DNA of 64,000 nucleotides. Origin: Chloroflexota bacterium. GTDB lineage: Bacteria > Chloroflexota > Dehalococcoidia > JACQUO01. The first letter of the stretch is position 1. The number at the start of each line of letters is the position of its first letter. A model generated the notes under the pieces. It saw only the letters and a list, made by a program, of their open reading frames with translations, was not told the DNA's origin and made no database searches. Position numbers and translations under genes: made by a program. Location: NCBI GenBank assembly GCA_016210205.1, contig JACQUO010000023.1:188012-252011 (forward strand). Reading direction: 5' to 3'. Shown here piece after piece: positions 28,870 through 38,047 of the stretch.

Positions 28870-30129
28870 ATGCTGCCCGGTGAGATTATTGTCTATCTCC
28901 TTCTCATGCTGTTGTGCCTGGTGTTGTCCGCCTTCTTCAGCAGCTCCGAGACCGCCTTCACCTTCCTATCTAAACTTCGCCTGCGCCATCTGGCCGCCAC
29001 GGGCGTCCCGTGGGCGGGCCGGGCCGTCCGGATGATGGAGCACCCGGAGCGCTTCCTGGCTGCGGTGCTCCTGGGCAACAACATCGTTAACACCGCCCTG
29101 GCCGTCCTGGCCACGGTGGTGGCCACAGCCTACCTGGGGGAAAAGCAGGCAGTGGTGATTACTACCATTGCCGTCACCCTGACGCTCCTGCTCCTGGGGG
29201 ATGTCATCCCCAAAGGGGTGGCAGCCCACCACGCCGAGAAGGTGGTGAGCCTCTTCGTGCGCCCCATGGGGCTAGTCACCCTCCTCCTCTCCCCCCTCAC
29301 TACCGTTCTTGCCTGGATAAGCCGCGCCGTGGGCAAGCTCATCGGCGTTTCCTATGTCCCCAAGTCCCTAGTCACCGAAGAAGAGGTCCACAATATCCTG
29401 GCCCTGGGGGTGGATGAGGGCACCATGGATGCCACCGAGGCAGAGCTGATTCGGGGGGTTTTCCGCTTCGGGGACCGTCGGGTGAAGGAGGTGATGTTCC
29501 CCCGCTCGGAGATAGCCTGGGTGGAGAAGGGCACGACGCTCACCGATTTCCAGGCCAACTTCCTCCAGACCCCCCACTACCGCTTCCCGGTGTACCAGGA
29601 TAGCATCGACAATGTGGCAGGCATCCTCACCCTCAAGGACATCACCACGGCCCAGGCCCGGGGCGAGCTGAAGGACACGGACGATGTCACCGCAATGGCC
29701 CGCCCTGCCTATTTCGTCCCCGAGACCAAGCTGGTGGCGGAGCTCTTCGAGGAGATGCAGGGCTTGGGCCTTCACATGGCGGTGGCCGTGGACGAGTACG
29801 GGGGCACCGCAGGCCTGGTGACCATACAGCAGCTCCTGGAGGAAATCGTGGGCCCCATAGCCGACGAGACGGGAAAGACAGACCAGACAGTGGAGACCAT
29901 TGACGAGAGCACCTCTCAGATTGAGGCCAGCATGTTGGTGGACGAGGCCAACGAGGCCCTGGGGCTGAACCTGCCCGAGGGCCAGTACGATACCGTGGCT
30001 GGCTTCCTCCTGGCCACCCTGGGCCGCATCCCCGCAAAGGGGGACTCGGTGCGCCACCGCGGCCTCCGCCTGGTGGTGGCCTCCATGAAAGGCATTAAAA
30101 TCGAAAAGGTGCTCATCATCAAGGACTAG
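28870..30129 (+). CDS. Hemolysin-family/CNNM-like transporter with CBS and CorC domains
   Basis: DUF21-like TM domain, 'FRFGDRRVKEVMFPRSEIAWVEKG', CorC C-terminus 'TVAGFLLATLGRIPAKGDSV'. Confidence 0.9.
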   Translation: MLPGEIIVYLLLMLLCLVLSAFFSSSETAFTFLSKLRLRHLAATGVPWAGRAVRMMEHPERFLAAVLLGNNIVNTALAVLATVVATAYLGEKQAVVITTIAVTLTLLLLGDVIPKGVAAHHAEKVVSLFVRPMGLVTLLLSPLTTVLAWISRAVGKLIGVSYVPKSLVTEEEVHNILALGVDEGTMDATEAELIRGVFRFGDRRVKEVMFPRSEIAWVEKGTTLTDFQANFLQTPHYRFPVYQDSIDNVAGILTLKDITTAQARGELKDTDDVTAMARPAYFVPETKLVAELFEEMQGLGLHMAVAVDEYGGTAGLVTIQQLLEEIVGPIADETGKTDQTVETIDESTSQIEASMLVDEANEALGLNLPEGQYDTVAGFLLATLGRIPAKGDSVRHRGLRLVVASMKGIKIEKVLIIKD

Positions 30130-30138
30130 GAGACAGAG

Positions 30139-30906
30139 TTGAACGGTCCCTTGCAGCGCCTGCGGGTGACCTTCTCCCGGGGCGCGGAACTCAAGTTCAT
30201 CACCCATCTGGACCTGATGCGGCTGTGGGAACGGGCCCTCCGCCGCGCCGGGGTGGGCCTGGCCTACTCCGAGGGCTACACGCCCCATCCCAGGATTTCC
30301 CTGGCGGCGCCGCTGGCCGTGGGAGTCACCAGCGAGGGAGAGCTCATGGATGTCTATCTGGAGCGGCGGCTGGCCCCCTCCCAGTTCCAGAGCCTGATGC
30401 AGCCCCAGCTCCCGGTGGGCATCAAAATCCTGTCTCTTCAGGAAATAGGGGTGGCCGTGCCCTCGCTCCAGTCCATGGTGCGCGCGGCGGAATACCGCGT
30501 GGAGATGGAGTCCCCACTCTCCCCCCCGGAGGTGGAGGAAGCCATAGCCGCCCTCTTGGCCCGCACCAGCCTTCCCTGGCAGCATCTCCGGGACACCCAG
30601 GTGCGCCAGTATGACCTGCGCGCCCAGGTCCAGGACCTGTGGCTGGAGGGCTGCCGGGATGGCGTCTGCGCCCTGGGCATGCGGCTCAAGGCCGACCCCG
30701 AGGGCAGCGGCCGCCCCGAGCAGGTGGCGGCGGCCCTGGGCCTAGGGGCCAGCCCGGCGCGCATCCACCGCACCAAGCTCATGGTGGAGCGCTACACCCC
30801 CCCCAAGCCCGCTTCCCGCCCCGACCACCGCCCTCCGTCGGCCCGGCCCAGGGGACGCCCCGGGCCGGGGTATCGCTTCACGCCCCGTCCCCCCCGCCGT
30901 CCCTAG
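30139..30906 (+). CDS. TIGR03936/DUF2344 family radical SAM-associated protein
   Basis: 'LRVTFSRGAELKFITHLDLMRLWERALRRAGVGLAYSEGYTPHPRISLAAPLAVGVTSEGELMDVYL'. Confidence 0.88.
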   Translation: MNGPLQRLRVTFSRGAELKFITHLDLMRLWERALRRAGVGLAYSEGYTPHPRISLAAPLAVGVTSEGELMDVYLERRLAPSQFQSLMQPQLPVGIKILSLQEIGVAVPSLQSMVRAAEYRVEMESPLSPPEVEEAIAALLARTSLPWQHLRDTQVRQYDLRAQVQDLWLEGCRDGVCALGMRLKADPEGSGRPEQVAAALGLGASPARIHRTKLMVERYTPPKPASRPDHRPPSARPRGRPGPGYRFTPRPPRRP

Positions 30907-30959
30907 TGTCGTGTCACCCAGATGAGTCTCCATTACCCTTGTCCTCTCCCGGGGTCATA

Positions 30960-31067
30960 CCTCACCCCCTGGCCCCCTTCTCCAGATGGAGAAGGGGGAA
31001 GAGAAGGGAGCTGGGGTGTCCCCCGCACCCCTGGCAGGGGGCACGGCCCCCTGCACCCCCATAAGGC
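30960..31067 (+). repeat. Dispersed structured element, copy R2
   Basis: Shares with R1 the exact strings CCCCCTTCTCCAGATGGAGAAGGGGGAAGAGAAGGGAGC and CCCCCGCACCCCTGGCAGGGGGCACGGCCCCCTGCACCCCCA. Confidence 0.9.
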
Positions 31068-31222
31068 GTTTCAATAACCTACAGAACACTAGCCCCAGCC
31101 CGTGGGCCAGGCCGCCCCGCTTGATTTGCTCTATACTATAAGGAAAATTTCCTCTCCTTTACCCTTTATGTTATTATGTAAACTGATTCTCCATCAGATG
31201 AATACAAAACCCCGAAAAGGCG

Positions 31223-32701
31223 ATGGCTAGAAACGATACCCTTCTCAAAAAGGCAGCCCAGCAGGTGGAGGGCCTGGGGCTGGCCTCCCCAGCGCCCCTG
31301 CTGGTGGGGGTCTCCGGCGGGCCGGATTCCGTCTGCCTCCTGCACCTCCTCTGGCGGCTGGCCCCGCGCCTGGGCCTGTCCCTCCGGGTAGCACACCTGA
31401 ACCACGGCCTGCGGGGCCAGGAGGCCGACGAGGATGCCCGCTATGTGGCCGGCCTGGCGCAGGCCCTGGGGCTGCCCCTCCACCTGGGCCAGGCGGATGT
31501 GGCCGCCGTCGCCAAGGCGCGACGGCTTTCCGTGGAGGCCGCCGGCCGCCAGGCCCGCTACGGCTTCTTCGCCGCCACCGCCGCGGCGGTGGGCGCCCAG
31601 GGGGTGGCCGTGGGCCACACCGCCGACGACCAGGCGGAGACCTTCCTGCTGCACCTCCTGCGCGGGGCGGGCCTGACCGGGCTTCGGGCCATGGAGCGGC
31701 GCTCTTGGTGGCGCGCCGCCGGCCAGCCCCCCCTCCTGGTGCTGCGCCCCCTGCTCGGGGTGGGCCGAGAGGAGACCCTGGCTTACTGCGCCGCCCAGGC
31801 GCTCCAGCCTCGCCAGGACCACTCCAACCTGTCCCTGGGGCCACTGCGGAACCGCATCCGCCGTCAGCTCCTGCCCCTCATGGCCCAATACAATCCCCGC
31901 ATCCGCGAGGCCCTGGGGCGGGCCGCCTCCGCCCTGGCCCAGGAGGTGGCCTACTTAGAAGAGCAGGTGGATGCCATCTGGCCGGGGCTGGCCCAGCCCC
32001 AAGGCGCGGGCGTCCTCCTGGACACCCAGGCCCTGGGGCAGCTGCCCCCCGCCCTACAGCGTCAGGTCTGGCGCCGAGCCTGGATGAGCCTCGAGGCGGA
32101 GCCGGAGCTGGAGGCAGCGCACCTGGAGGCCCTGGCCCGGGCTCTGGCCCGCCCCGGCCGCCGCCACCTCTCCCTCCCCGGCCGGCGGGCCTTCCTCAAG
32201 GATGAGGGGCATGGCTGGCTGGGGCCTGTTGAAGCCGCCCCCTACCCCTTGCCCACCCTGGCAGGGGAGTGGCCCCTGGCCGTCCCCGGCGAGACCCTCA
32301 TCCCGGGCTGGAGGGTGGAAGTGGAGCTGCTGCCCTCCACGCCTGAAGGGTTTGGGAAGAGGAGAAGCGCCCCCGGCTGGGACTGGGGCCTGGGCCCCAC
32401 CGCGCCGCTCATGGCTCACATGGACTGGCGCTCCTGCGGGGGCGGCCTCATGGCGCGGGGACGCCGCCCCGGCGACCGCTTCCAGCCCCTGGGCCTGGCA
32501 CACCCCAAGAAGCTCCAGGATTTTTTCGTGGACGCCAAGGTTCCCCACCCCTGGCGGGACCGCATCCCCATCGTGGCCGCGGGAGAGCGCATCCTGTGGG
32601 TGGCAGGGCTGCGGCTGGACGAAAGCGCCAGGGTCACGTCCTCCAGCCGGGAGGTCCTGCGCCTGACTTTTCACCTTGACAGCCGGGGGCGGGGACTTTA
32701 A
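31223..32701 (+). CDS. tilS: tRNA(Ile)-lysidine synthetase
   Basis: 'LLVGVSGGPDSVCLLHLLWRL', 'HLNHGLRGQEADEDA', 'GHTADDQAETFLLHLLRG'. Confidence 0.93.
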   Translation: MARNDTLLKKAAQQVEGLGLASPAPLLVGVSGGPDSVCLLHLLWRLAPRLGLSLRVAHLNHGLRGQEADEDARYVAGLAQALGLPLHLGQADVAAVAKARRLSVEAAGRQARYGFFAATAAAVGAQGVAVGHTADDQAETFLLHLLRGAGLTGLRAMERRSWWRAAGQPPLLVLRPLLGVGREETLAYCAAQALQPRQDHSNLSLGPLRNRIRRQLLPLMAQYNPRIREALGRAASALAQEVAYLEEQVDAIWPGLAQPQGAGVLLDTQALGQLPPALQRQVWRRAWMSLEAEPELEAAHLEALARALARPGRRHLSLPGRRAFLKDEGHGWLGPVEAAPYPLPTLAGEWPLAVPGETLIPGWRVEVELLPSTPEGFGKRRSAPGWDWGLGPTAPLMAHMDWRSCGGGLMARGRRPGDRFQPLGLAHPKKLQDFFVDAKVPHPWRDRIPIVAAGERILWVAGLRLDESARVTSSSREVLRLTFHLDSRGRGL

Positions 32702-32733
32702 CATAAGCCCACAAGTTAATAGATACCAGCACC

Positions 32734-32898
32734 TCTCCGAGCTGCCTCACCTAAAGAGCCATCCATGGGGGGCAGCCGCAGCGGATGAAAATCCCAACGG
32801 TGTGGGGAGAAATCCCCCCGCCCCTCGTAGTGGAAAGGAGTGGTGAGGAATTAGCCTATGCTTTCGCCTCACCCTTTCCGATGAGGCGAATTCTTTTT
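32734..32898 (+). promoter_or_regulatory. Probable Moco/Tuco-type riboswitch with transcription attenuator upstream of tupABC
   Basis: P1 CCTCACC (32745-32751)/GGTGAGG (32842-32848). The P1 3' strand can alternatively pair with CCTCACC (32867-32873) inside the terminator TTCGCCTCA/TGAGGCGAA (32863-32890)+TTCTTTTT. An internal GGGGA-GAAA-TCCCC GNRA hairpin is present. Confidence 0.75.
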
Positions 32899-32906
32899 AG
32901 AGCTAG

Positions 32907-33740
32907 GTGTCCGCTATGTCTCCAAGAATGAGCATCTTACTGGTCTTGGCCCTCGTCCTCAGTGGTGCGGCGGGGTGTCGGCAGGAGACCATGACTCTGG
33001 CCACCACCACCAGCACCTACGATACGGGCCTTCTGGACGCCCTGATTCCCCCCTTTGAGAAGGAGAGCGGGGTGAAGGTGAAGGTGGTGGCGGTGGGGAC
33101 GGGGCAGGCCCTGGCCCTGGGGGCAAAAGGGGACGCTGACATCCTCCTGGTGCATGACCCCAAGGCGGAGCAGGAGTTCATGGATAAGGGCTATGGGAGC
33201 CTGAGAGTGCCGGTGATGTCCAGCTTCTTCGTGCTGGTGGGGCCCCAGGCCGACCCCGCTGAGACTACGGGGGCGGCCAGCGCGGCCCAGGCCCTGGCCC
33301 GCATCGCCCGCGCCCGCTCCCCCTTCGTCTCTCGGGGCGACAACTCCGGGACCCAGGCCAAAGAGAATGAGCTGTGGGCCGCCGCGAGCCTGAGGCCGCC
33401 GTTGGGGGAGCCGTGGTATCTGTCCGCAGGACAGGGGATGGCCGAGACACTCATCCTGGCCAGTGAGAAGCAGGCCTATACCATAAGCGACATTGGCACC
33501 TATCTAGTCACCAGAGAGCGCCTCAATCTCTCCATCCTGGTGGCCAAGGACGAGCTCCTCCGCAACCCATACAGCATCATCATGTTGGATACCTCCAGAA
33601 ATCCTCAAGTCCAAACCCGCCTGGCGGCCAAGCTCAAAGACTATCTCCTCTCGCGGCAAACACAGGAGGCCATCGCCCGTTTTGGAGTTGACCGTTTCGG
33701 GCGCTCCCTTTTCACCCCAGCTATGGAGGGGGTGGAGTAA
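32907..33740 (+). CDS. tupA: Tungstate-type ABC transporter substrate-binding protein
   Basis: 'MTLATTTSTYDTGLLDALIPPFEKESGVKVKVVAVGTGQALALGAKGDADILLVHDP'. Confidence 0.88.
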   Translation: MSAMSPRMSILLVLALVLSGAAGCRQETMTLATTTSTYDTGLLDALIPPFEKESGVKVKVVAVGTGQALALGAKGDADILLVHDPKAEQEFMDKGYGSLRVPVMSSFFVLVGPQADPAETTGAASAAQALARIARARSPFVSRGDNSGTQAKENELWAAASLRPPLGEPWYLSAGQGMAETLILASEKQAYTISDIGTYLVTRERLNLSILVAKDELLRNPYSIIMLDTSRNPQVQTRLAAKLKDYLLSRQTQEAIARFGVDRFGRSLFTPAMEGVE

Positions 33741-33743
33741 GCC

Positions 33744-34439
33744 GTGGAAACCGTCCTCTCCGGCCTGGGGGAGGCCTTGAGCCTCATCTTCCGGGCCGAC
33801 CCGGGGGTCAGGGAGATTGTGCTCCTCTCGCTGCTGGTCTCGGGCACTGCCCTCATCATCAGCGCCCTGATGGGCATTCCCTTCGGGACGATGCTGGCCC
33901 TGGCCCGCTTCCCCGGGAAGCGGCTGGCCGTGGCCCTGGTCTACACGGGCATGGGCTTCCCGCCGGTGGTGGTGGGGCTGCTAGTCTATCTTCTCCTCTC
34001 CCACAGCGGCCCTCTAGGGTTTTTGGCGTGGCTTTTCACCCCCATGGCCATGGTCGCCGCCCAGGTGGTCATCTCCTTCCCGCTGGTGGCGGGCTTCACC
34101 ATGGCCGCCATTATGGGCCTTGACCCCAACCTCCGTCTGCAGCTCCTGAGCCTGGGCGCCACGGGATGGCAGGCCAACCTGGCCCTCATCGGGGAGGCGC
34201 GGGTGGGGGTCATCGTGGCCCTGGTGGCGGGCTTCGGGAGCATCATCTCCGAAGTGGGCGCGGTGATGATGGTGGGAGGCAATATCCAGGGGAGCACCCG
34301 GGTACTCACCACCGCCATCGTGCTGGAGACCCGCAAAGGCGAGTTCGCCCTGGCCCTGGCCCTGGGTCTCGTCCTCCTGGCCCTGGCCTTTGTGGTCAGC
34401 GCCGTCATGCTGCGCCTCCAGGGAAGGACCCTGCATTGA
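33744..34439 (+). CDS. tupB: Tungstate-type ABC transporter permease
   Basis: Multi-TM BPD-type permease ('GATGWQANLALIGEARVGVIVALVAGFGSIISEVGAVMMVGGNI') between tupA and the ATPase. Confidence 0.87.
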   Translation: METVLSGLGEALSLIFRADPGVREIVLLSLLVSGTALIISALMGIPFGTMLALARFPGKRLAVALVYTGMGFPPVVVGLLVYLLLSHSGPLGFLAWLFTPMAMVAAQVVISFPLVAGFTMAAIMGLDPNLRLQLLSLGATGWQANLALIGEARVGVIVALVAGFGSIISEVGAVMMVGGNIQGSTRVLTTAIVLETRKGEFALALALGLVLLALAFVVSAVMLRLQGRTLH

Positions 34440-35170
34440 TGGAGCAGCCAACCTACCATCTGGAGAGAGTCATCAAGCGCTACGGTCCGCGGGAGGTCTG
34501 CGCCATCGACTCTCTGGAGGTGAAACGGGGCGAGGTCCTGGGGATTATGGGCCCCAGCGGGGCCGGCAAGAGCACCCTCTCCCGCCTGCTCGCCTTCCTG
34601 GAGGCGCCCACCGCGGGGGCCATCTATTTCCATGGCCTGCGGCTGAACGGGGCCTTGCGGCCAACGCTAGAGGAGCGGCGCCGGGTCACCATGGTCTTCC
34701 AGGAGCCGGTGCTCCTCAACACCTCTGTCCAGGCCAATGTGGCCTATGGCCTCAAGCTTCGGGGAGAGAGGCACGCGGAGGAGCGCATCGGCCAGGCCCT
34801 GTCCCGGGTGGGCCTCCTCCCACTGGCCAAGGCTGCGGCCAGGACCCTGTCCAGCGGCGAGGCCCAGCGGGTGGCCCTGGCCCGGGCCCTGGTCCTGGAG
34901 CCCCAGGTGCTCTTCCTGGACGAGCCCACCGCCAACCTGGACCCCTACAATGTGGGCCTCATCGAGGAGCTCATCGCCGCCCTCAACCGAGAGCGGGGGA
35001 CGACCATGGTGCTGGTGACCCACAATGTGTTCCAGGCCCACCGACTGGCCCATCGGGTGGCCTTCATGCTGGAGGGGAGAATTGTGGAGGTGGGGGGGAC
35101 AGAGGACATCTTCACCCACCCCAAAGATGCCCGCACCGCCGCCTTCATCCGCGGGGAGATGATATATTAG
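34439..35170 (+). CDS. tupC: Tungstate-type ABC transporter ATP-binding protein
   Basis: Walker A 'GPSGAGKSTL', 'LSSGEAQRVALARALV', Walker B 'LFLDEPTANLD'. ATG overlaps the tupB stop. Confidence 0.88.
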   Translation: MEQPTYHLERVIKRYGPREVCAIDSLEVKRGEVLGIMGPSGAGKSTLSRLLAFLEAPTAGAIYFHGLRLNGALRPTLEERRRVTMVFQEPVLLNTSVQANVAYGLKLRGERHAEERIGQALSRVGLLPLAKAAARTLSSGEAQRVALARALVLEPQVLFLDEPTANLDPYNVGLIEELIAALNRERGTTMVLVTHNVFQAHRLAHRVAFMLEGRIVEVGGTEDIFTHPKDARTAAFIRGEMIY

Positions 35171-35222
35171 CACCCCAGGCGCCCCAGGTCCTGGAACCCC
35201 CGCCAAAGGATGGGGGAAAGGA

Positions 35223-35250
35223 TTGACAATGGGAGTAATGGTAGTAGAAT
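35223..35250 (+). promoter_or_regulatory. Promoter for corA (TTGACA-N16-TAGAAT)
   Basis: -35/-10 boxes upstream of corA. Confidence 0.5.
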
Positions 35251-35280
35251 CTTTATACCCCTTTAGGAGCCTCAGGCAAG

Positions 35281-36246
35281 GTGGTAGTTATGACCACATC
35301 CATCGCCAAAGCCCCGCCGCCCAACATGGAGGTCATCACCCAGGGTGACCTCCTGTGGATAAACATGGAGCGGCCCAAGCAAGCAGAGGCCGACTACCTG
35401 GCGGAGCGTTTCCAGTTCCATCACCTGGACCTGGAGAATTTCATCGAGCCCCAGAAACTCCCCAAAATCAACGACTACGACCAATACTTTTTCCTGGTGC
35501 TTCACCTGCCCGTCTTCCACAAGGCGGAGCGGGTGACCCGGCCCTCTGAGATAGACTTCTTCGTGGGAAAGGACTTCGTCATCACGGGCCACGACGGCGA
35601 CCTCAAGCCCCTCATCCGCTTCTTCCGAGAATGCCAAACCAACCAGGAGCTGCGCCAAGAGGTCATGGGGGAGGGGGCCGGGTATCTGCTGTTCAGCATC
35701 ATGGACCGGCTGGTGGACTACTGCTTCCCCATGCTGAGCAAAATCGCCGATAATCTGGACGGGGCCGAGGAGCAGGCCTTCAGCCATCCTGCGGTAGCCA
35801 CCGTCTTAGAGATCATGGCCATAAAAAGGGACATCATCTCCTACCGCCGGGTCATCAGGCCCATGCTGGCGGTCTTCGAGGAGTTGGAGCAGAAGGACCG
35901 CCCCTACTTGGACGACGATTTGCCCACTTACTTCGGCTTCATCTCCGACCGCCTCAACAAGGTCTGGAACTCCCTGGAGGAATACCGGGAGGTAGCAGAG
36001 GTCTTGAGCGACTCCTCCAACTGGCTGGCTAACCTGCGCACCCAGGAGACCATGAGAGTCCTCACCCTTGTCATGGCCATTCTCTTGCCATTGAGCATCA
36101 TCACCGGCTTCTACGGCATGAACATCTGGCTCCCTGGCGGCAACGCCGAGGGCGGCGACCCCCTGCCATTCTTTTTTTTAATCGGGATTATGGTCGCCGC
36201 AGCCGCTGTTATTTTCTACATCTTCCGCCGCTACCGCTTGGTCTGA
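35281..36246 (+). CDS. corA: CorA family magnesium transporter
   Basis: C-terminal 'PLSIITGFYGMNIWLPGG' (GMN motif) followed by the second TM. Confidence 0.93.
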   Translation: MVVMTTSIAKAPPPNMEVITQGDLLWINMERPKQAEADYLAERFQFHHLDLENFIEPQKLPKINDYDQYFFLVLHLPVFHKAERVTRPSEIDFFVGKDFVITGHDGDLKPLIRFFRECQTNQELRQEVMGEGAGYLLFSIMDRLVDYCFPMLSKIADNLDGAEEQAFSHPAVATVLEIMAIKRDIISYRRVIRPMLAVFEELEQKDRPYLDDDLPTYFGFISDRLNKVWNSLEEYREVAEVLSDSSNWLANLRTQETMRVLTLVMAILLPLSIITGFYGMNIWLPGGNAEGGDPLPFFFLIGIMVAAAAVIFYIFRRYRLV

Positions 36247-36289
36247 GGAGCCTGGCCACGCTACAGAAGTACCCCCTGAAGCCATAGCG

Positions 36290-36904
36290 ATGACCGCCAC
36301 CCTGCTCATCGGGCTCTACATCGCCTGTGAGCTCATCGCCAATGTCACCGCCGCCAAGCCGGTGGAGGTGGCGGGGGCCGTGGTGCCGGCGGCGGTCTTC
36401 ATCTACGCGCTGACCTTCACCCTCATCGACCTCATCAACGAGCACCTGGGCAAAAGCGGCGCCCGCCAGGTCATCCTGGCCGCCTTTGCCGCCAACCTGC
36501 TCCTGGCCGCCTATGTCCAGCTCGCCATCGGCCTGCCTCCAGCTTCGTTCTACGGGGGTCAGGAGGCCTTCGCCTCGGTCCTGGGCTCCACCCCCCGCAT
36601 CGTGGTCGCCAGCCTGGCCGCCTATGTAGTGGCCTCTTTCATCGACACCGAGGTCTTCGCCTGGTGGCGGGAGCGGGTGGAAGGCTTCCGTTGGCTGCGG
36701 GTGCTCCTGAGCAACGCGGTCTCCACGCTGGTGGACAGTGTCATCTTCATCACCCTGGCCTTCTGGGGGGTCTTCCCCGTCCTGCCCCTCATGGTGGGGC
36801 AGTATGAGGTGAAGATGGCGGTGACCCTGGTGAGCATCCCCCTGATTTACTTGGTGCGGAGCCGACCCAGAGGGGCAGGCGCAGGGGCAGTAGGGAAGAG
36901 CTGA
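36290..36904 (+). CDS. Queuosine precursor transporter (VUT/YhhQ family)
   Basis: 'LIGLYIACELIANVTAAKPVEV...VFIYALTFTLIDLINEHLGKSGARQVILAAFAANLLLA'. Confidence 0.9.
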   Translation: MTATLLIGLYIACELIANVTAAKPVEVAGAVVPAAVFIYALTFTLIDLINEHLGKSGARQVILAAFAANLLLAAYVQLAIGLPPASFYGGQEAFASVLGSTPRIVVASLAAYVVASFIDTEVFAWWRERVEGFRWLRVLLSNAVSTLVDSVIFITLAFWGVFPVLPLMVGQYEVKMAVTLVSIPLIYLVRSRPRGAGAGAVGKS

Positions 36905-36906
36905 AG

Positions 36907-37674
36907 GTGGAGCTGCGAGCGCTGGGGGCCCATAACCTGGAATCGGCGGGGAGCCGACTGGTATCCCTGCTGGTGGACGGCGTCCTGGCCCTGGACGCCG
37001 GGGCCTTGACCTCGGGCCTGACTTTCGCCGAGCAGCGCCGCGTCCAGGCCATCCTCCTCACCCATCACCACTTCGACCACATCCGCGACCTGGCCACCTT
37101 CGGGCTGACCGCCATGGGGCAGCGGAGCCTAGACCTATACGCCACGGAAGAGACGTTGGCGGCGGTGACAACCCATCTCCTCAACGGGGTGCTCTACCCC
37201 AAGCTCCACGAGCGCCCCAACCCCCAGGCCCCCACCTTCCGCCTCCATCCCATCGCGGCGGGGCAGCCCTTCGCTGCGGCGGGCTACGCGGTGACGGCCT
37301 ACCCCGTCCGCCACGGCATCCCCACGAACGGGTATCTGGTGGAGGATAAGGCGGGGAAGAGCCTCTTTTACAGCGGGGATACGGGGCCAGGCCTGGACTG
37401 GCCGGGGCAAAGCCCTGACCTTCTCGTCCTGGAGGTCACACTCCCCAACCGCCTGGAGGCCACCTGCCTGGAGGCGGGCCATCTGACTCCCGGCCTGCTG
37501 GCGCGGGAGCTGGCGGGGTTCCAAAAGCGGCAGGGGCGCCTGCCCCCCACCCTGGTGGTGCACTGGAACCCGCAGTTCGAAGAGGAGCTGACGCGGGAGA
37601 TTGGGGAGGTAGCGGCCTCCCTGGGAGGGGCCAAGCTGCTCCTGGCCCGGGATGGGATGCGGCTGGCGCTCTAG
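36907..37674 (+). CDS. MBL-fold metallo-hydrolase
   Basis: 'ILLTHHHFDHIRDL' metal motif and 'LFYSGDTGPGLD'. Confidence 0.88.
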   Translation: MELRALGAHNLESAGSRLVSLLVDGVLALDAGALTSGLTFAEQRRVQAILLTHHHFDHIRDLATFGLTAMGQRSLDLYATEETLAAVTTHLLNGVLYPKLHERPNPQAPTFRLHPIAAGQPFAAAGYAVTAYPVRHGIPTNGYLVEDKAGKSLFYSGDTGPGLDWPGQSPDLLVLEVTLPNRLEATCLEAGHLTPGLLARELAGFQKRQGRLPPTLVVHWNPQFEEELTREIGEVAASLGGAKLLLARDGMRLAL

Positions 37675-38018
37675 CGGGTATTTAGGCTTATCAGCACTGC
37701 GGCCACGGCGATGACGGTTATCTGACGGGGGTCATCCCCCAAGCGCACCTCGTGCCCTCCGCTCACGGCCTTGCAGGAGACTTTCCCCTTGGGGATGACC
37801 TTCATCACCTCGGCGATGTTCACCTTGTCCGGCTGGGGGACTGCCACGGTCACCTCCACCTCCATCTCGCTGGGGTCCTTCACCCCCAAAGGCCCGAGGA
37901 AGAGGAGGTTGTAGCGGTGGATGGCGTCCTCCACCGCCCGCCGGGCGGCCTTGGTGTACTCGGCGCCATGCATGTCCACGCCCATCCCCATCTCAAGAAA
38001 GCATCTCTTCTGGGTCAT
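37671..38018 (-). CDS. Lin0512 family protein (paralog 1)
   Basis: 'KRCFLEMGMGVDMHGAEYTKAARRAVEDAIHRYNLLFL'. Confidence 0.85.
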   Translation of the reverse strand: MTQKRCFLEMGMGVDMHGAEYTKAARRAVEDAIHRYNLLFLGPLGVKDPSEMEVEVTVAVPQPDKVNIAEVMKVIPKGKVSCKAVSGGHEVRLGDDPRQITVIAVAAVLISLNTR

Positions 38019-38047
38019 GGATTCGCCTCCGCTCCTATCCCTAAGCC

